Of a stretch of 64,000 nt of DNA, positions 15,568-25,130 are shown in pieces. The position numbers and the translations under genes were made by a program. The stretch lies in contig NZ_CP108370.1 of NCBI RefSeq assembly GCF_035953295.1, positions 7,053,001-7,117,000 of the forward strand. Reading direction: 5' to 3'. Numbering within the stretch: the stretch's first letter is position 1; each line of letters opens with the position of its first letter. Below the pieces are notes generated by a model, which was given only the letters and a program-made list of their open reading frames with translations, was not told where the DNA came from and searched no databases. This DNA comes from Streptomyces sp. NBC_01335. GTDB lineage: Bacteria > Actinomycetota > Actinomycetes > Streptomycetales > Streptomycetaceae.

Positions 15568-16788
15568 TCACCGTCGTGGGGTGCCGTCGCCGCCACGCGA
15601 GCGGAGGCGGAGCGCCCGCAGGACGGCCTCGGTGGAGAAACGGCTCTCGGGGTCGACCAGTTGCTCGCCGAACAGGGACTCCAGGCTCCGCATGCGGTAA
15701 CGGACCGTCTGCGGGTGGACGTCGAGCAGTTCGCCCATGTGGGCGGCGGTTCCCCGGGTGTCGAGCCAGATGCGCAGCGTCTCGATCAGTCGCTCCCGCC
15801 GGGTGGCGCTGAGGGCGGAGACCGGGGCCAGCTCCCGCTTCGAGAGCTGGTCCAGCAGGGCCGTGTCGGAGAGCAGCCACAGGGTGATGAGGTGGTCCTC
15901 GGCCAGCACCAGCGGGGCGTCGTCGATCACTCCCGTGTCCACCAGCTCAAGGAGCCTGCGGGCCCAGCGGATCGAGTCCGGCGCGTGGGACGGCGGGACG
16001 GTCAGGCCGACCGCCGCGTGCGCGCCCAGCAGCGCGTGGTCGAGCATGCGTCTTCGCGCGTCGTCGATCGGGCCCGGGATGAGCATGTTGGGCTGAGGGT
16101 CCGTCAGGTCGGCGAGCACGTCGCGGTCCAGCGCGAGACGCCCCAGGTCGGGGGAGGGGCGCAGGGCGACCAGGGTCGCCTCCTCCGGCATGGTCCAGCC
16201 GGTCTGCTCGCAGAGTTCGGCGATCGCGCTGCGGGGGGCCGGGCGGCCCGTGAGGATCAGGTGCAGCAGGCGGCGGCGGAGCGTCTCGGTGTGGTCGTCG
16301 GTGGCGGCCCGTACCTCCAAGTACCCCTCGCGGGAGAGGGATTCGAGCTCGTCGACATAGGTGAACAGGGCGTCCGCGAAGGTCAGCATCATGGTGGGGG
16401 AGAGGTTGTACCGCCGTCCCACCTTCTTCGCACGGCGTAAGGCGATGCGGGCGCCGAGGCGGTAGGCCCCCTGGAGCTGGTCGAGGCCCCTGCCCTCGTA
16501 CGCCTCGAACCGGCCGAACCGCCGGCACATCTCGTCCCGCAACGGGGTGGGCGCGGACGGTCGCGCCACCTGTTCGACGAAGACGGAGATGCTCTGTTCC
16601 AGGCCGACCCGGATGCCCTCGCCGTGCGGGCTGTCGAAGAGCCGCGCGTACTCCGGGTAGGCGCGGGTGACCTCCAGGCCTATCTCGCGGATGAGGCTCG
16701 GGAGTTCGGGGCGGACGATCGCTGCAAACTCCTGGGGCAGTGGTCCCAGAGGTTCCCCGAGGTCCGAGGGCTGCGAGACTGCCGGCAT
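15568..16788 (-). CDS. PucR/CdaR-type transcriptional regulator
   Basis: 406 residues. The C-terminal ~55 residues are the PucR-family HTH (LRIWLDTRGTAAHMGELLDV, then HPQTVRYRMRSLESLFGEQL). The central part (~150-300) is the GGDEF-like degenerate domain of this family, and the N-terminal ~150 residues resemble the helical sensor-like domain common in Streptomyces members (YPEYARLFDSPHGEGIRVGL, QLQGAYRLGARIALRRAKK). These proteins are usually activators; one relative in S. coelicolor, FasR, governs fatty acid synthesis genes. It lies upstream of and parallel to the SCP2/acyl-CoA dehydrogenase genes, so it is one candidate reader of the TTAC boxes, although such boxes are more typical of TetR dimers. 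The ATG at 16788 has only a weak AGGGGT before it. Confidence 0.85.
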   Translation of the reverse strand: MPAVSQPSDLGEPLGPLPQEFAAIVRPELPSLIREIGLEVTRAYPEYARLFDSPHGEGIRVGLEQSISVFVEQVARPSAPTPLRDEMCRRFGRFEAYEGRGLDQLQGAYRLGARIALRRAKKVGRRYNLSPTMMLTFADALFTYVDELESLSREGYLEVRAATDDHTETLRRRLLHLILTGRPAPRSAIAELCEQTGWTMPEEATLVALRPSPDLGRLALDRDVLADLTDPQPNMLIPGPIDDARRRMLDHALLGAHAAVGLTVPPSHAPDSIRWARRLLELVDTGVIDDAPLVLAEDHLITLWLLSDTALLDQLSKRELAPVSALSATRRERLIETLRIWLDTRGTAAHMGELLDVHPQTVRYRMRSLESLFGEQLVDPESRFSTEAVLRALRLRSRGGDGTPRR

Positions 16789-17326
16789 GGTGCTTTACCC
16801 CTAGCTCTCCCGTGCCCTGACGGCGGCGAGCAGGGGGAGAGCGCTCCCACATGCCGCCAGGTGCGTACCCATTGGAATCTTGAACATAGAGCACGTCCGA
16901 GCGTGTGGACACCGGTGCGACGACGGGAAGTACGCGGAGTGACTATGCCGGTGGCGACTTTGAGCCACTGGCGACCCGGAATCCGCCAGTCCCCTTCCCT
17001 GAAGGGCTTGGACGCGGCTTCGCGCGGGAATGTCGCCGCCGCCCGCGTGATAGCGCACACGGGCCATAATGCCGCGGTGTTTTACCGGAACGGGAGAGAT
17101 CCGAAGGTGCGGTGCGCATTCCTCGGGGGTCCGTACTAATTCCGCCCGAGGGGCGATGTCGGCCGATCAATCATCAATCATCGCTCAGGGGTGCGCCGGT
17201 GCCGAGGCCTCATCAGGCCGGACCCTCTCCTGTCCGGCATCCCGCTCTGACATGGGAAGTTGTGAGCAATGGGGGCGCGGGTCGGCCCGGTGGGGGTTGG
17301 TGACACGATCTCGCGGACCGCGCGGT

Positions 17327-17339
17327 TGCTCACTTCTCG
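17327..17339 (+). repeat. TGCTCACTTCTCG element, copy 1
   Basis: Exact 13-base match to 22010-22022. Both copies lie upstream of a TTACCCGCCCGTAG box and a lipid/secreted-protein operon, so it may be a second regulatory or promoter element of the same regulon. Confidence 0.45.
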
Positions 17340-17444
17340 ACAAGAACCGGGAGACGCTCGGCCGGCGCTTGCTCGCCGACCAATAAAAGTCCGGCCGAAA
17401 AACACTCTTCCGGAATTTCTTCAGCAAGGCTGTTGCGGAGGCAC

Positions 17445-18176
<732 letters not shown>

Positions 18177-18198
18177 TACTCCCACGGCACATGAGCCT

Positions 18199-18240
18199 CC
18201 GGGCCGACGGTGAGCAGCGACCCTGCCACCGTCGGCCCGG
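18199..18240 (+). terminator. 14-base-pair hairpin after first secreted-protein gene
   Basis: Perfect 14-base arms (CCGGGCCGACGGTG and its complement) around a 14-base loop, 23 bases after the stop at 18176. It probably ends or attenuates transcription before the next gene at 18296. Confidence 0.65.
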
Positions 18241-18295
18241 ATCGTGCGTTCTGCGGCCGTCCGGCGGACGCGGTGCGTGAAGGAACGGGCAGTAC

Positions 18296-19855
18296 ATGAA
18301 TATCCCAGCGGAAGACAGGGCCAGGATGAGCGAGAAGACATCGGCGACCGCCTCGCGCAGATCCGTACGTCTGGCATCCGTCGCGGCCGTAGCCACCCTC
18401 GCCGGACTGCTGAGCGGTCCGGGGTCGGCGGCCGACGACGTGGACGCCAGTGCCGTGGTGACGTACGACTGCGATCTGCCGTCGGGCACGGTCCAGGTGC
18501 CGTTGGAGGTAAGGGGGACATTTCCGGCCACCGGCGAGGTGGATGTGCCGATGTCACCCGTGGACGTGAGCATGACGGCCGACTTCGAGGCTGCCGATCT
18601 CGCCCCGTTGTTGCCGGAGGGAGCCAGCGAGGTCGTCAGCACCGCGACGCTCGACGTGGACGTCGTGCAGAACGACCAGACGGCCCAGGCGCAGTGGGCC
18701 CAGTTCGTCGCGCCCGCCACGCCGCTGGCCGGCGACGAGAACGGGAAGGTCCGGCTCGCGCACACGGGCGAGGTCCCCTCGGTCACCGTCAGCGCGGCCG
18801 GGGACGTCACCCTGACGGCAGGACAGTTGACCCTCGGGCTGAGCGCCCCGGCCGTCGAGGGCGAGGAGGCGCCGGCCGATCCGGTGACCCTGACCTGTGA
18901 CCGGTCCGAAGGGGAAGCGGGCCTGCTGGCGACGGTTCTGGTGCCGGACGCGGGCACGCCGGAGACGCCGGATCCGGGTGGGGAGACCGACCCGGGGGAG
19001 GGCGGCGGGGAGGACCCGGGCGACCCAGAGGGGGAGCCGCCGGTGGTACCCCCCGTCGACACGTCCTGCCCGGACATCGTGCCCCAGGGAGAGATGGACA
19101 TCAGCGACGCCCCGGTCATCCCCCCGGGTGCACCGCCCTTTCAGCTGAATCTGCCCGGCCAGAGGGTCTGTGGATACGCGGTGGGGCTCGCCACCATCAA
19201 GAAACTGAACGGGTCCACGATCATCAACGACCCTTCCAAGAAGCCCGCGTTGCTCTCCGCCCTTGCCAACCAGCGGGTCACGGTTCGCACTCCGCAGATG
19301 GAAGGCGGCGGTTACAACATGTTCAACTCGCTCGCCACCCTCGACCTGCCGGACGCCGAGTCGACGTTCCTCGCGTTCGGTTTCCAGCCCGTCTCTGCCG
19401 AGGTCTCGTTCGAGACCGGACCTCTCACCGTCTCGACCGGTAACGTGATGGAGGTCTTCGGGTATCCCGTGAACTTCGCGGTGGTCTCCTTCAAGCAGTC
19501 CATGCGGCTGCACGATGTGACGGTGAACGGTGTACCGCTCGACGTGGGTCCCGACTGCCGGACCGTGCGCCCTTACAAGGTAGTGCTCCGCGGGGACTTC
19601 ACCGGCGGGAACCCCTATCTGAACGTACTGGAGGGCGGACCGCTCAACGGGACGTTGGACATACCCGCTTTCTCCGGGTGCGGTAGCGGCGGTCAGGACC
19701 TGGACGCGTTGTTCACCGCGTCGATATCCGGACCGGGAAACTCCATCGCGCTGAATCAGGCCAACATGTGCGTCCCGGACGCGGACCCGTCGGTCTGGAA
19801 CTGTCCGCCGAGGCTTCCCGCGTTGCCCGGCGCCCCTACCCCCGCTGTCGACTGA
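18296..19855 (+). CDS. Secreted DUF6801-like protein
   Basis: 519 residues. N-terminal signal peptide (~1-45, ending GPGSAADDV). The first mature domain (~50-205) starts VVTYDCDLPSGTVQVPLEV and contains FPATGEVDVPMSPVDVSMTA, a beta-rich domain matching the DUF6801 pattern as I recall it. A Pro/Glu/Gly/Asp-rich linker (~212-250) joins it to a second beta-rich domain (~255-500) with DTSCPDIVP, RVCGYAVGLATIKKLNGST, DCRTVRPYK, FSGCGSGGQD and ANMCVPD, that is, several cysteines likely in disulfides. There are no catalytic motifs and no transmembrane anchor or sortase signal. The start at 18296 follows AAGGAAC; ATG 18326 is an alternative. It is flanked on both sides by paralogous secreted proteins, with 17 bases to the next gene, implying co-transcription and perhaps a surface complex. 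Confidence 0.75.
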   Translation: MNIPAEDRARMSEKTSATASRRSVRLASVAAVATLAGLLSGPGSAADDVDASAVVTYDCDLPSGTVQVPLEVRGTFPATGEVDVPMSPVDVSMTADFEAADLAPLLPEGASEVVSTATLDVDVVQNDQTAQAQWAQFVAPATPLAGDENGKVRLAHTGEVPSVTVSAAGDVTLTAGQLTLGLSAPAVEGEEAPADPVTLTCDRSEGEAGLLATVLVPDAGTPETPDPGGETDPGEGGGEDPGDPEGEPPVVPPVDTSCPDIVPQGEMDISDAPVIPPGAPPFQLNLPGQRVCGYAVGLATIKKLNGSTIINDPSKKPALLSALANQRVTVRTPQMEGGGYNMFNSLATLDLPDAESTFLAFGFQPVSAEVSFETGPLTVSTGNVMEVFGYPVNFAVVSFKQSMRLHDVTVNGVPLDVGPDCRTVRPYKVVLRGDFTGGNPYLNVLEGGPLNGTLDIPAFSGCGSGGQDLDALFTASISGPGNSIALNQANMCVPDADPSVWNCPPRLPALPGAPTPAVD

Positions 19856-19872
19856 CCCGGTCGAGGAGATCC

Positions 19873-20469
19873 ATGGAGATGAGAAGAAGCAGGAGAAGCA
19901 CAGGCATGCTCGTGGCCGCGCTGTCCGCGGCGATGGCGTTGACGGCGACTTCCGCGTCGGCGACGGCTTCCGCCTCCTACGTGGTGACTCCGGGAGGCGC
20001 TTTCTCGGGACACGGCGCACCCGCGACCTGGGCCTGGCCCGCGATGTCGTTCTACTGCTCCGCGACCGACGTGGCCGGATCCTTCGTACCGGCGCCCGTC
20101 GGAAGCGTGGTCGGAACGGTGAGCTCCGTGGCGTTCAGCGGCTGCACGCTCGCCGGCATCGCCTACAGCATCACCCTGACGTCGGGCGCCCGGCCGCTCA
20201 CCGCGACCGGGGCGGTGGCGGGCCGGCCCACCTGGGTCGGCGTCTCGGTGAGCGGGCTGGCCTTCCGTATGACGGGGACCGGCTGCACGGCGAATTTGGG
20301 GGGCAGCCTGACCGGCCACTACGAGAACGGCACCGGATACCTGGTCGTCGACGGCTCCACCATGACGGTGAGCGCCGCCAACTGCCTGGGCCTGCTCCAG
20401 GCGGGCGATCCGACCGACCTCGACGCCGACTACGCCGTCACCCCGCACCAGACCATCCAGGTCTCGTAG
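19873..20469 (+). CDS. Secreted protein of unknown function, paralogue of the 17601 gene
   Basis: 198 residues from the ATG at 19873; GAGGAG at 19863-19868 precedes it, and ATG 19879 two codons later fits the same site equally well. Signal peptide ~1-35 (GMLVAALSAAMALTATSASA). The mature protein keeps the four cysteines and overall order of the 17601 product: MSFYCSATD, FSGCTLAG, GTGCTANL, AANCLGLL. Sequence identity is moderate, so the duplication is old. No enzyme motif is seen. It is the last gene of the rightward secreted-protein unit; a very strong hairpin starts 11 bases after the stop. Confidence 0.8.
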   Translation: MEMRRSRRSTGMLVAALSAAMALTATSASATASASYVVTPGGAFSGHGAPATWAWPAMSFYCSATDVAGSFVPAPVGSVVGTVSSVAFSGCTLAGIAYSITLTSGARPLTATGAVAGRPTWVGVSVSGLAFRMTGTGCTANLGGSLTGHYENGTGYLVVDGSTMTVSAANCLGLLQAGDPTDLDADYAVTPHQTIQVS

Positions 20470-20479
20470 CGGAAGGCAG

Positions 20480-20530
20480 CGTACGGCAGTGGGGCCACCC
20501 TCGAACCGAGGGTGGCCCCACTGTCGTACG
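20480..20530. terminator. Long bidirectional terminator hairpin
   Basis: 24-base arms with a single mismatch around a three-base loop (AAC at 20504-20506), beginning 11 bases after the TAG of the rightward gene. It lies between convergent genes and is followed within 22 bases by a second hairpin. Confidence 0.85.
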
Positions 20531-20551
20531 GCCGTGCGGGGAGAGTCAGGG

Positions 20552-20589
20552 CCGTCGGGATCGGGCTGAGCCCAGCCCGATCCCGACGG
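20552..20589 (-). terminator. 17-base-pair hairpin ending the leftward secreted-protein gene
   Basis: Perfect 17-base arms around the loop AGCC, starting seven bases beyond the stop codon of the leftward gene (20596-20598). It probably terminates that gene, while the hairpin at 20480 serves the opposite direction. Confidence 0.8.
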
Positions 20590-20595
20590 AAGGCT

Positions 20596-21528
20596 CTACT
20601 TCACGGCCGAGTGCCAGTACCGGGCGAGGTCCTTGCCGGCGTTCGGGGCGGCGGCGCCCGGGTCGTTGATGGTGACGACGTTGGTCTGCGCGTTGTTCAG
20701 CGTCACGCTGTTGGTGCCTGAGGCGGCGGGCAGGCCCGTCTTGAGGTTGACCGCCCAGTTGAGCAGTCCGAGACCGCAGCCGTTGGCGCCGGGAGCGGCG
20801 AAGGTGGTGTCCGACTGCGTGGCGCCCGCGAGGCTGATGCGGCCGAGCACGCCCTCGGGGTTGTCGGAGCCGTCCCCGTTGAACTGGAAGGAGCCGACCG
20901 TGGGCAGGGTCGAGTTCTTCGGGCGCAGCAGGATCGGGGCGGACGAGCTGCCGATGTAGCAGTTGTCGCCCAGCAGCGGGTTCGTCAGGTGGATGCGGAC
21001 CGGCAGGGTGATGATCGGCGTGGTGGTGCCGAGGCCGGCCAGGAGCTTGAAGTCCGAAGGGTTGTTGACGGACTCGATGGTGGCCGTCACCCGGTTGAGG
21101 TTGACGTCGGCGAGGCTGTTGCAGATGCCGGTGATCACGAAGATGTCGCTCGGGCACATCAGCCCGAGGAGACCTCCGGGGATGTCCGCCGGTGCCGCGA
21201 CCAGCGCGCCGCCTGCCGGAGAGACCGCCGTCGAGGTGTTGTTGGGGTGGGTCACCACGCCGAGCTGGAGGTCGCTCGCGCCGAACGGGACCACGGTGTT
21301 GCCGAGCTTGATGGAGCCGCTCGCGGAATGCGAGGAGACGCAGACCGCGGTGTCGGTGGCGCCGTCGGCGGCCAGCATGGCCGCCGAGTCCACCGGGCAC
21401 CGGGTGAAGGACGCCCAGTTGCCGTTGAGGGTCGTGGCGGCCGTGGCGGATCCCATGGACGCGAAGGCGCCGAGGGCGGTGAGGCCGGCCAGCAGTCCCA
21501 TGCGCGTCCGGTTCGAAGTGGCTCTCAT
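20596..21528 (-). CDS. Secreted protein of unknown function, cysteine-rich
   Basis: 310 residues, ATG at 21528 with AAAGGGGA upstream. Signal peptide ~1-31 (MGLLAGLTALGAFASMGSAT, cleavage after ATA). The mature part opens NGNWASFTRCPVDSAAMLAADG and has further cysteines in TAVCVSSHS, GLMCPSDIF, TGICNSLADV, GDNCYIGSS and ANGCGLGLL: six or more, so disulfides are likely. It is rich in Thr, Asn, Gly and beta-branched residues, which suits an extracellular beta fold. It is not related at sequence level to the 17601/19873 pair. I do not recognise the family. The promoter region is the 942-base gap shared with the Mce operon and holds a weak TTAC-N6-GTCA box 209 bases upstream. Confidence 0.78.
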   Translation of the reverse strand: MRATSNRTRMGLLAGLTALGAFASMGSATAATTLNGNWASFTRCPVDSAAMLAADGATDTAVCVSSHSASGSIKLGNTVVPFGASDLQLGVVTHPNNTSTAVSPAGGALVAAPADIPGGLLGLMCPSDIFVITGICNSLADVNLNRVTATIESVNNPSDFKLLAGLGTTTPIITLPVRIHLTNPLLGDNCYIGSSSAPILLRPKNSTLPTVGSFQFNGDGSDNPEGVLGRISLAGATQSDTTFAAPGANGCGLGLLNWAVNLKTGLPAASGTNSVTLNNAQTNVVTINDPGAAAPNAGKDLARYWHSAVK

Positions 21529-21736
21529 GTCATCCCCTTTGACGGCAGCCGCCGTACGGGCGGCGGCATGCGCGGAGTTGCTCGGAAAGCGCCCGGTGAA
21601 TCGGGCGCCGAGAACGGGCGGTGCGTCCGCCGAGGGAAGCGGCTCCGGCGGCGACGAGAATCGCTACGGTGAAATGAGCGCTGAATCGATGGGATCTGCT
21701 CCCGAGTGGCTCCGCTCTTATCACCGAGCCGTGACG

Positions 21737-21750
21737 TTACTGGCGGGTCA
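21737..21750. promoter_or_regulatory. Weak TTAC-N6-GTCA box 5
   Basis: TTACTGGCGGGTCA has one changed base in the second tetrad compared with the TTAC-N6-GTAA boxes. It lies upstream of the leftward secreted-protein gene. Weaker evidence than the other boxes. Confidence 0.3.
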
Positions 21751-22009
21751 CACCGGTGCACAATGGCGGCGTTTGACAATCCTCGAAGGCGGCCTTGTTC
21801 TCGTGCCTGGGTGAGTGCCTATCCGGCCATTCTTGTCAGATGGTGAGCGGAGAGCTCGTCCCGCGAAATGCGGAGCCCAGGTTTCCGTTTGTGCGGGTCG
21901 CCCGGCCGGCGCATACCGCGCGGGGCGGGCGTGACGTGCGGGGATGCGGCCGGAGGGCGGGCCGGGCGACGGGGAAATTGTTACCCGGGGACAGTTCTGG
22001 CGGCCGGAC

Positions 22010-22022
22010 TGCTCACTTCTCG
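22010..22022 (+). repeat. TGCTCACTTCTCG element, copy 2
   Basis: Identical to 17327-17339. It lies 63 bases before box 6, whereas copy 1 lies 105 bases before box 4, so the two elements keep order but not spacing. Confidence 0.45.
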
Positions 22023-22084
22023 CGCAGAAATACGGGGCCGTAGGTTTGGCCGGGAAAACTTGGACGACGTGTATTGCCTGCCAG

Positions 22085-22100
22085 GTTACCCGCCCGTAGC
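22085..22100. promoter_or_regulatory. TTAC-N6-GTAG box 6 (GTTACCCGCCCGTAGC)
   Basis: A 16-base duplicate of box 4, 371 bases before the first Mce-locus gene. It links the Mce operon to the secreted-protein genes by a shared candidate operator. Confidence 0.5.
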
Positions 22101-22337
22101 CTCGCCCCGTGAGCACCCGGCGAAGTGTGCGGGTCTCCGCCGTCACGTGCGGGATCGGAACCCGGAGCGGCCCGCCGCACCGGTCCACCCTCCCGGGAGC
22201 CCACCGTCCCGCCACCCCCCTGCGGCCCGGACTCTCGCCCCTCGGGGGCACCTCGACCCCGGCTCCCCGGGGCGGGGATCCCCCGCCTGCGCCGTCCGTG
22301 GTGAATACGCAGCAAAGAACAAGATTGCCGCCGGGTT

Positions 22338-22354
22338 TTGTCACTCGATGACAA
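22338..22354. promoter_or_regulatory. Inverted repeat TTGTCA-CTCGA-TGACAA
   Basis: Perfect 6-5-6 repeat 117 bases upstream of the MceG-type ATPase start, close to where the operon promoter should be. A possible operator distinct from the TTAC boxes. Confidence 0.4.
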
Positions 22355-22470
22355 GTGTGCCGATCTTTGGCCTCTTGACCGTTCGAGGGCTTGTCCTGGT
22401 GGCACCCGTGAACTTAACGTGCGCCCGTCGGCGCATTTCTGTCACTTCGTGAGTGCATGCAGGAGGTGGG

Positions 22471-23466
22471 ATGGGAATCGAAGTCGTCGTCGAAGGCCTT
22501 ACCAAGTCTTTCGGCAGACAGAACATCTGGCAGGATGTGTCACTCACGCTTCCCGCCGGTGAGGTCAGCGTCATGCTCGGGCCGTCCGGCACCGGGAAGA
22601 CCGTGTTCCTGAAATCCATCATCGGGCTCCTCAAGCCCGAACGGGGACGCGTCCTCATCAACGGTGTCGACATGGTGAACAGCCCCGAGCGGGACATCTA
22701 CGAGACCCGGAAACTCTTCGGGCTCATGTTCCAGGACGGCGCCCTTTTCGGCTCGATGTCCCTCTTCGACAACATCGCCTTCCCGCTGCGCGAGCACACG
22801 CGCAAGACGGAGTCCGAGATCCGTCGCATCGTCATGGAGCGCATCGACATCGTCGGACTCCTCGGGGCGGAGGGGAAGCTGCCCGGGGAGATCTCGGGCG
22901 GCATGCGCAAGCGGGCCGGCCTCGCGCGCGCCCTGGTCCTCGACCCGCAGATCATCCTCTGCGACGAGCCGGACTCCGGCCTCGACCCGGTGCGCACCGC
23001 CTACCTCTCGCAGCTCCTGATCGACCTCAACGCGCAGATCGACGCGACGATGCTGATCGTCACCCACAACCTCGACATCGCGGCCACCGTCCCCGACAAC
23101 ATGGGGATGCTCTTCTCCCGCAACCTCGTCACCTTCGGCCCGCGCGAGGTGCTGCTCACCAGCGACCTGCCGGTGGTCTCGCAGTTCCTCTCCGGCCGCC
23201 GCGAGGGGCCCATCGGCATGTCCGAGGAGAAGGACGCCGCCCTGCTCGCCGCCGAGGCCTCCGGCGGCCACGGCCCCGGCGGCCACGCCGGCCAGGGGCC
23301 GCGCGGCGTCGTCCCGCAGCTGGAACCCTCGCCCGGGATGCCCGTACGGCAGGGCGCCCTGCGCCGCCGCGAGCGGGTCGCCGCGATGATGCACCAGCTG
23401 CCGGTCGCCGCCCAGCACGCCATCCTGCGCAGCCAGACCACGACCACCGGCGGTGCGCGCCCGTGA
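22471..23466 (+). CDS. Mce-type ABC transporter ATPase (MceG/MlaF-like)
   Basis: 331 residues from the ATG at 22471, with AGGAGG at 22461-22466. Walker A GPSGTGKT at 37-44, a Q-loop in FGLMFQDGALFGSM, signature ISGGMRKR, Walker B LCDEPDSGLDP and an H-loop in VTHNLD. The FQDGALFGSM and GGMRKRAGLARAL forms are those of MlaF/Mkl, the ATPases that energise Mce and Mla lipid transporters. A 90-residue C-terminal tail is rich in Gly, His and Ala and runs past the usual ATPase end. In mycobacteria the ATPase is usually encoded away from mce operons; here it heads the operon and overlaps yrbE by four bases (GTGA). Confidence 0.92.
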   Translation: MGIEVVVEGLTKSFGRQNIWQDVSLTLPAGEVSVMLGPSGTGKTVFLKSIIGLLKPERGRVLINGVDMVNSPERDIYETRKLFGLMFQDGALFGSMSLFDNIAFPLREHTRKTESEIRRIVMERIDIVGLLGAEGKLPGEISGGMRKRAGLARALVLDPQIILCDEPDSGLDPVRTAYLSQLLIDLNAQIDATMLIVTHNLDIAATVPDNMGMLFSRNLVTFGPREVLLTSDLPVVSQFLSGRREGPIGMSEEKDAALLAAEASGGHGPGGHAGQGPRGVVPQLEPSPGMPVRQGALRRRERVAAMMHQLPVAAQHAILRSQTTTTGGARP

Positions 23467-24323
23467 CCGCCGAGATACCGGTGCGGCCGGCCGAGCCGCC
23501 ACAGAAGCCGCCACCCGCGCCCGTACCGTCCCCGCAGCCCGTCCAGAAGCAGCCCTCACGGTTGCTCGCACCGCTGCGGGAGACCGGGAAGCTCTTCGCC
23601 CTCGGGGTCGCGGTGACCCGGGCCGTCTTCCGACGCCCCTTCCAGGCGCGGGAGTTCATCGAGCAGTTCTGGTTCATCGCCAGCGTCACCATCCTGCCCG
23701 CCGCGCTCGTCTCCATCCCGTTCGGCGCCGTCATCGCCCTCCAGGTCGGCTCGCTCACCCAGCAGCTCGGCGCCCAGTCGTTCACCGGCGGCGCCAGCGT
23801 CCTCGCGGTCATCCAGCAGGCCAGCCCGCTCATCGTCGCGCTGCTCATCGCGGGCGCCGGCGGCTCCGCGATCTGCGCCGACCTCGGCTCCCGCAAGATC
23901 CGCGAGGAACTCGACGCGATGGAGGTCATGGGCGTCTCGCCCGTACAGCGCCTCGTCGTCCCGCGCGTCCTCGCCACCATGTTCGTCGCCCTGCTGCTCA
24001 ACGGCCTGGTCTCGGTCGTCGGCACCCTCGGCGGCTACTTCTTCAACGTGATCATGCAGGACGGCACCCCCGGCGCCTACCTCGCCAGCTTCTCCGCGCT
24101 CGCCCAGCTCCCCGACCTGTGGATCAGCGAGTTCAAGGCCCTCATCTTCGGCTTCCTCGCCGGGATCGTCGCCGCCTACCGCGGCCTCAACCCGCGCGGC
24201 GGCCCCAAGGGCGTCGGCGACGCGGTGAACCAGTCCGTCGTCATCACCTTCATGCTGCTGTTCTTCGTGAACATGGTCCTCACGGCGGTCTACCTCCAGA
24301 TCGTCCCCGCGAAGGGGAGCTGA
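23463..24323 (+). CDS. yrbEA: YrbE/MlaE-type permease, first copy
   Basis: 286 residues, GTG start overlapping the ATPase stop. A proline-rich cytoplasmic N-terminus (~1-32) precedes an MlaE domain with five or six membrane segments. Typical pieces: VTILPAALVSIPFGAVIALQ, GGASVLAVIQQASPLIVALL, the cytoplasmic coupling segment ADLGSRKIREELDAMEVMGV that contacts the ATPase, and VITFMLLFFVNMVLTAVYL at the end. It forms the inner-membrane channel of the Mce importer with the second YrbE protein. Confidence 0.9.
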   Translation: MTAEIPVRPAEPPQKPPPAPVPSPQPVQKQPSRLLAPLRETGKLFALGVAVTRAVFRRPFQAREFIEQFWFIASVTILPAALVSIPFGAVIALQVGSLTQQLGAQSFTGGASVLAVIQQASPLIVALLIAGAGGSAICADLGSRKIREELDAMEVMGVSPVQRLVVPRVLATMFVALLLNGLVSVVGTLGGYFFNVIMQDGTPGAYLASFSALAQLPDLWISEFKALIFGFLAGIVAAYRGLNPRGGPKGVGDAVNQSVVITFMLLFFVNMVLTAVYLQIVPAKGS

Positions 24324-24326
24324 CCG

Positions 24327-25130
24327 ATGTCCATGCTCAGCTGGCTCGACCGCTCCGGCGACCAACTCAACTTCTACGTACGCGCGTTGATCTGGATCCC
24401 GCGCACGCTGCGCCGCTACACGAAAGAGGTGCAGCGCCTCCTCGCCGAGGTCGCCTTCGGCAGCGGCGGCCTCGGCGTCATCGGCGGCACCATCGGCGTG
24501 ATGATCGCGATGACGCTCTTCACCGGGACCGTCGTCGGCCTCCAGGGGTACGCCGCCCTCAACCAGATCGGCACCTCCGCCTTCACCGGCTTCATCTCCG
24601 CCTACTTCAACACCCGTGAGATCGCGCCCCTGGTGGCCGGACTCGCGCTCTCCGCGACCGTCGGCGCCGGCTTCACCGCCCAGCTCGGCGCGATGCGGAT
24701 CAACGAGGAGGTCGACGCCCTGGAGGCGATGGGCGTCCGCTCGATGCCCTACCTCGTCACCACCCGGATCATCGCGGGCGTCGTCGCCATCATCCCGCTC
24801 TACGCGATCGGGCTGCTCTCCTCGTACGTCGCCTCCCGGTACGTCACCGTCCTCTTCAACGGCCAGTCCGAGGGCACCTACGACCACTACTTCAACCTCT
24901 TCCTCTCCCCGGACGACGTGCTGCTCTCCGTCCTCAAGGTGCTGATCTTCAGCGTGCTGGTGATCCTCGCCCACTGCTACTACGGCTTCCGCGCCGAAGG
25001 CGGCCCCGCCGGGGTCGGCATCGCGGTGGGCCGCTCGGTGCGCAACGCGATCGTGCTGATCAGCGTCACCGACTTCTTCCTCTCGCTCGCCATCTGGGGC
25101 GCCACGACGACCGTGAAGGTGGCCGGCTGA
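24327..25130 (+). CDS. yrbEB: YrbE/MlaE-type permease, second copy
   Basis: 267 residues, three bases after the first permease. Same MlaE fold without the proline-rich head: GGTIGVMIAMTLFTGTVVGL, FTGFISAYFNTREIAPLVAG, TAQLGAMRINEEVDALEAMG as coupling helix, and IVLISVTDFFLSLAIWG at the end. Two different YrbE proteins per locus is the actinobacterial rule and implies a heterodimeric permease. Its TGA overlaps the mceA ATG by one base. Confidence 0.9.
   Translation: MSMLSWLDRSGDQLNFYVRALIWIPRTLRRYTKEVQRLLAEVAFGSGGLGVIGGTIGVMIAMTLFTGTVVGLQGYAALNQIGTSAFTGFISAYFNTREIAPLVAGLALSATVGAGFTAQLGAMRINEEVDALEAMGVRSMPYLVTTRIIAGVVAIIPLYAIGLLSSYVASRYVTVLFNGQSEGTYDHYFNLFLSPDDVLLSVLKVLIFSVLVILAHCYYGFRAEGGPAGVGIAVGRSVRNAIVLISVTDFFLSLAIWGATTTVKVAG

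Larger units (their letters stand above)
21529..22470. other. 942-base divergent intergenic region before the Mce operon
   Basis: No frame shows coding bias. It carries promoters for the leftward secreted-protein gene and the rightward Mce operon. Elements seen: TTACTGGCGGGTCA (21737), TGCTCACTTCTCG (22010), GTTACCCGCCCGTAGC (22085) and the inverted repeat TTGTCA-CTCGA-TGACAA (22338). Local composition is less GC-rich than the genes around it. Confidence 0.7.

Noticed and set aside
16946..17139. 64-codon ORF on the + strand with GGAG before its ATG
   Set aside because: Third-position GC is clearly below the neighbouring genes, it ends in TAA, and it has no recognisable sequence. More likely a chance frame in a promoter region.
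22375..22420. TTGACC and TTGTCC as -35 hexamers for the Mce operon
   Set aside because: No matching -10 hexamer at 17-18 bases could be identified, so no promoter is claimed.
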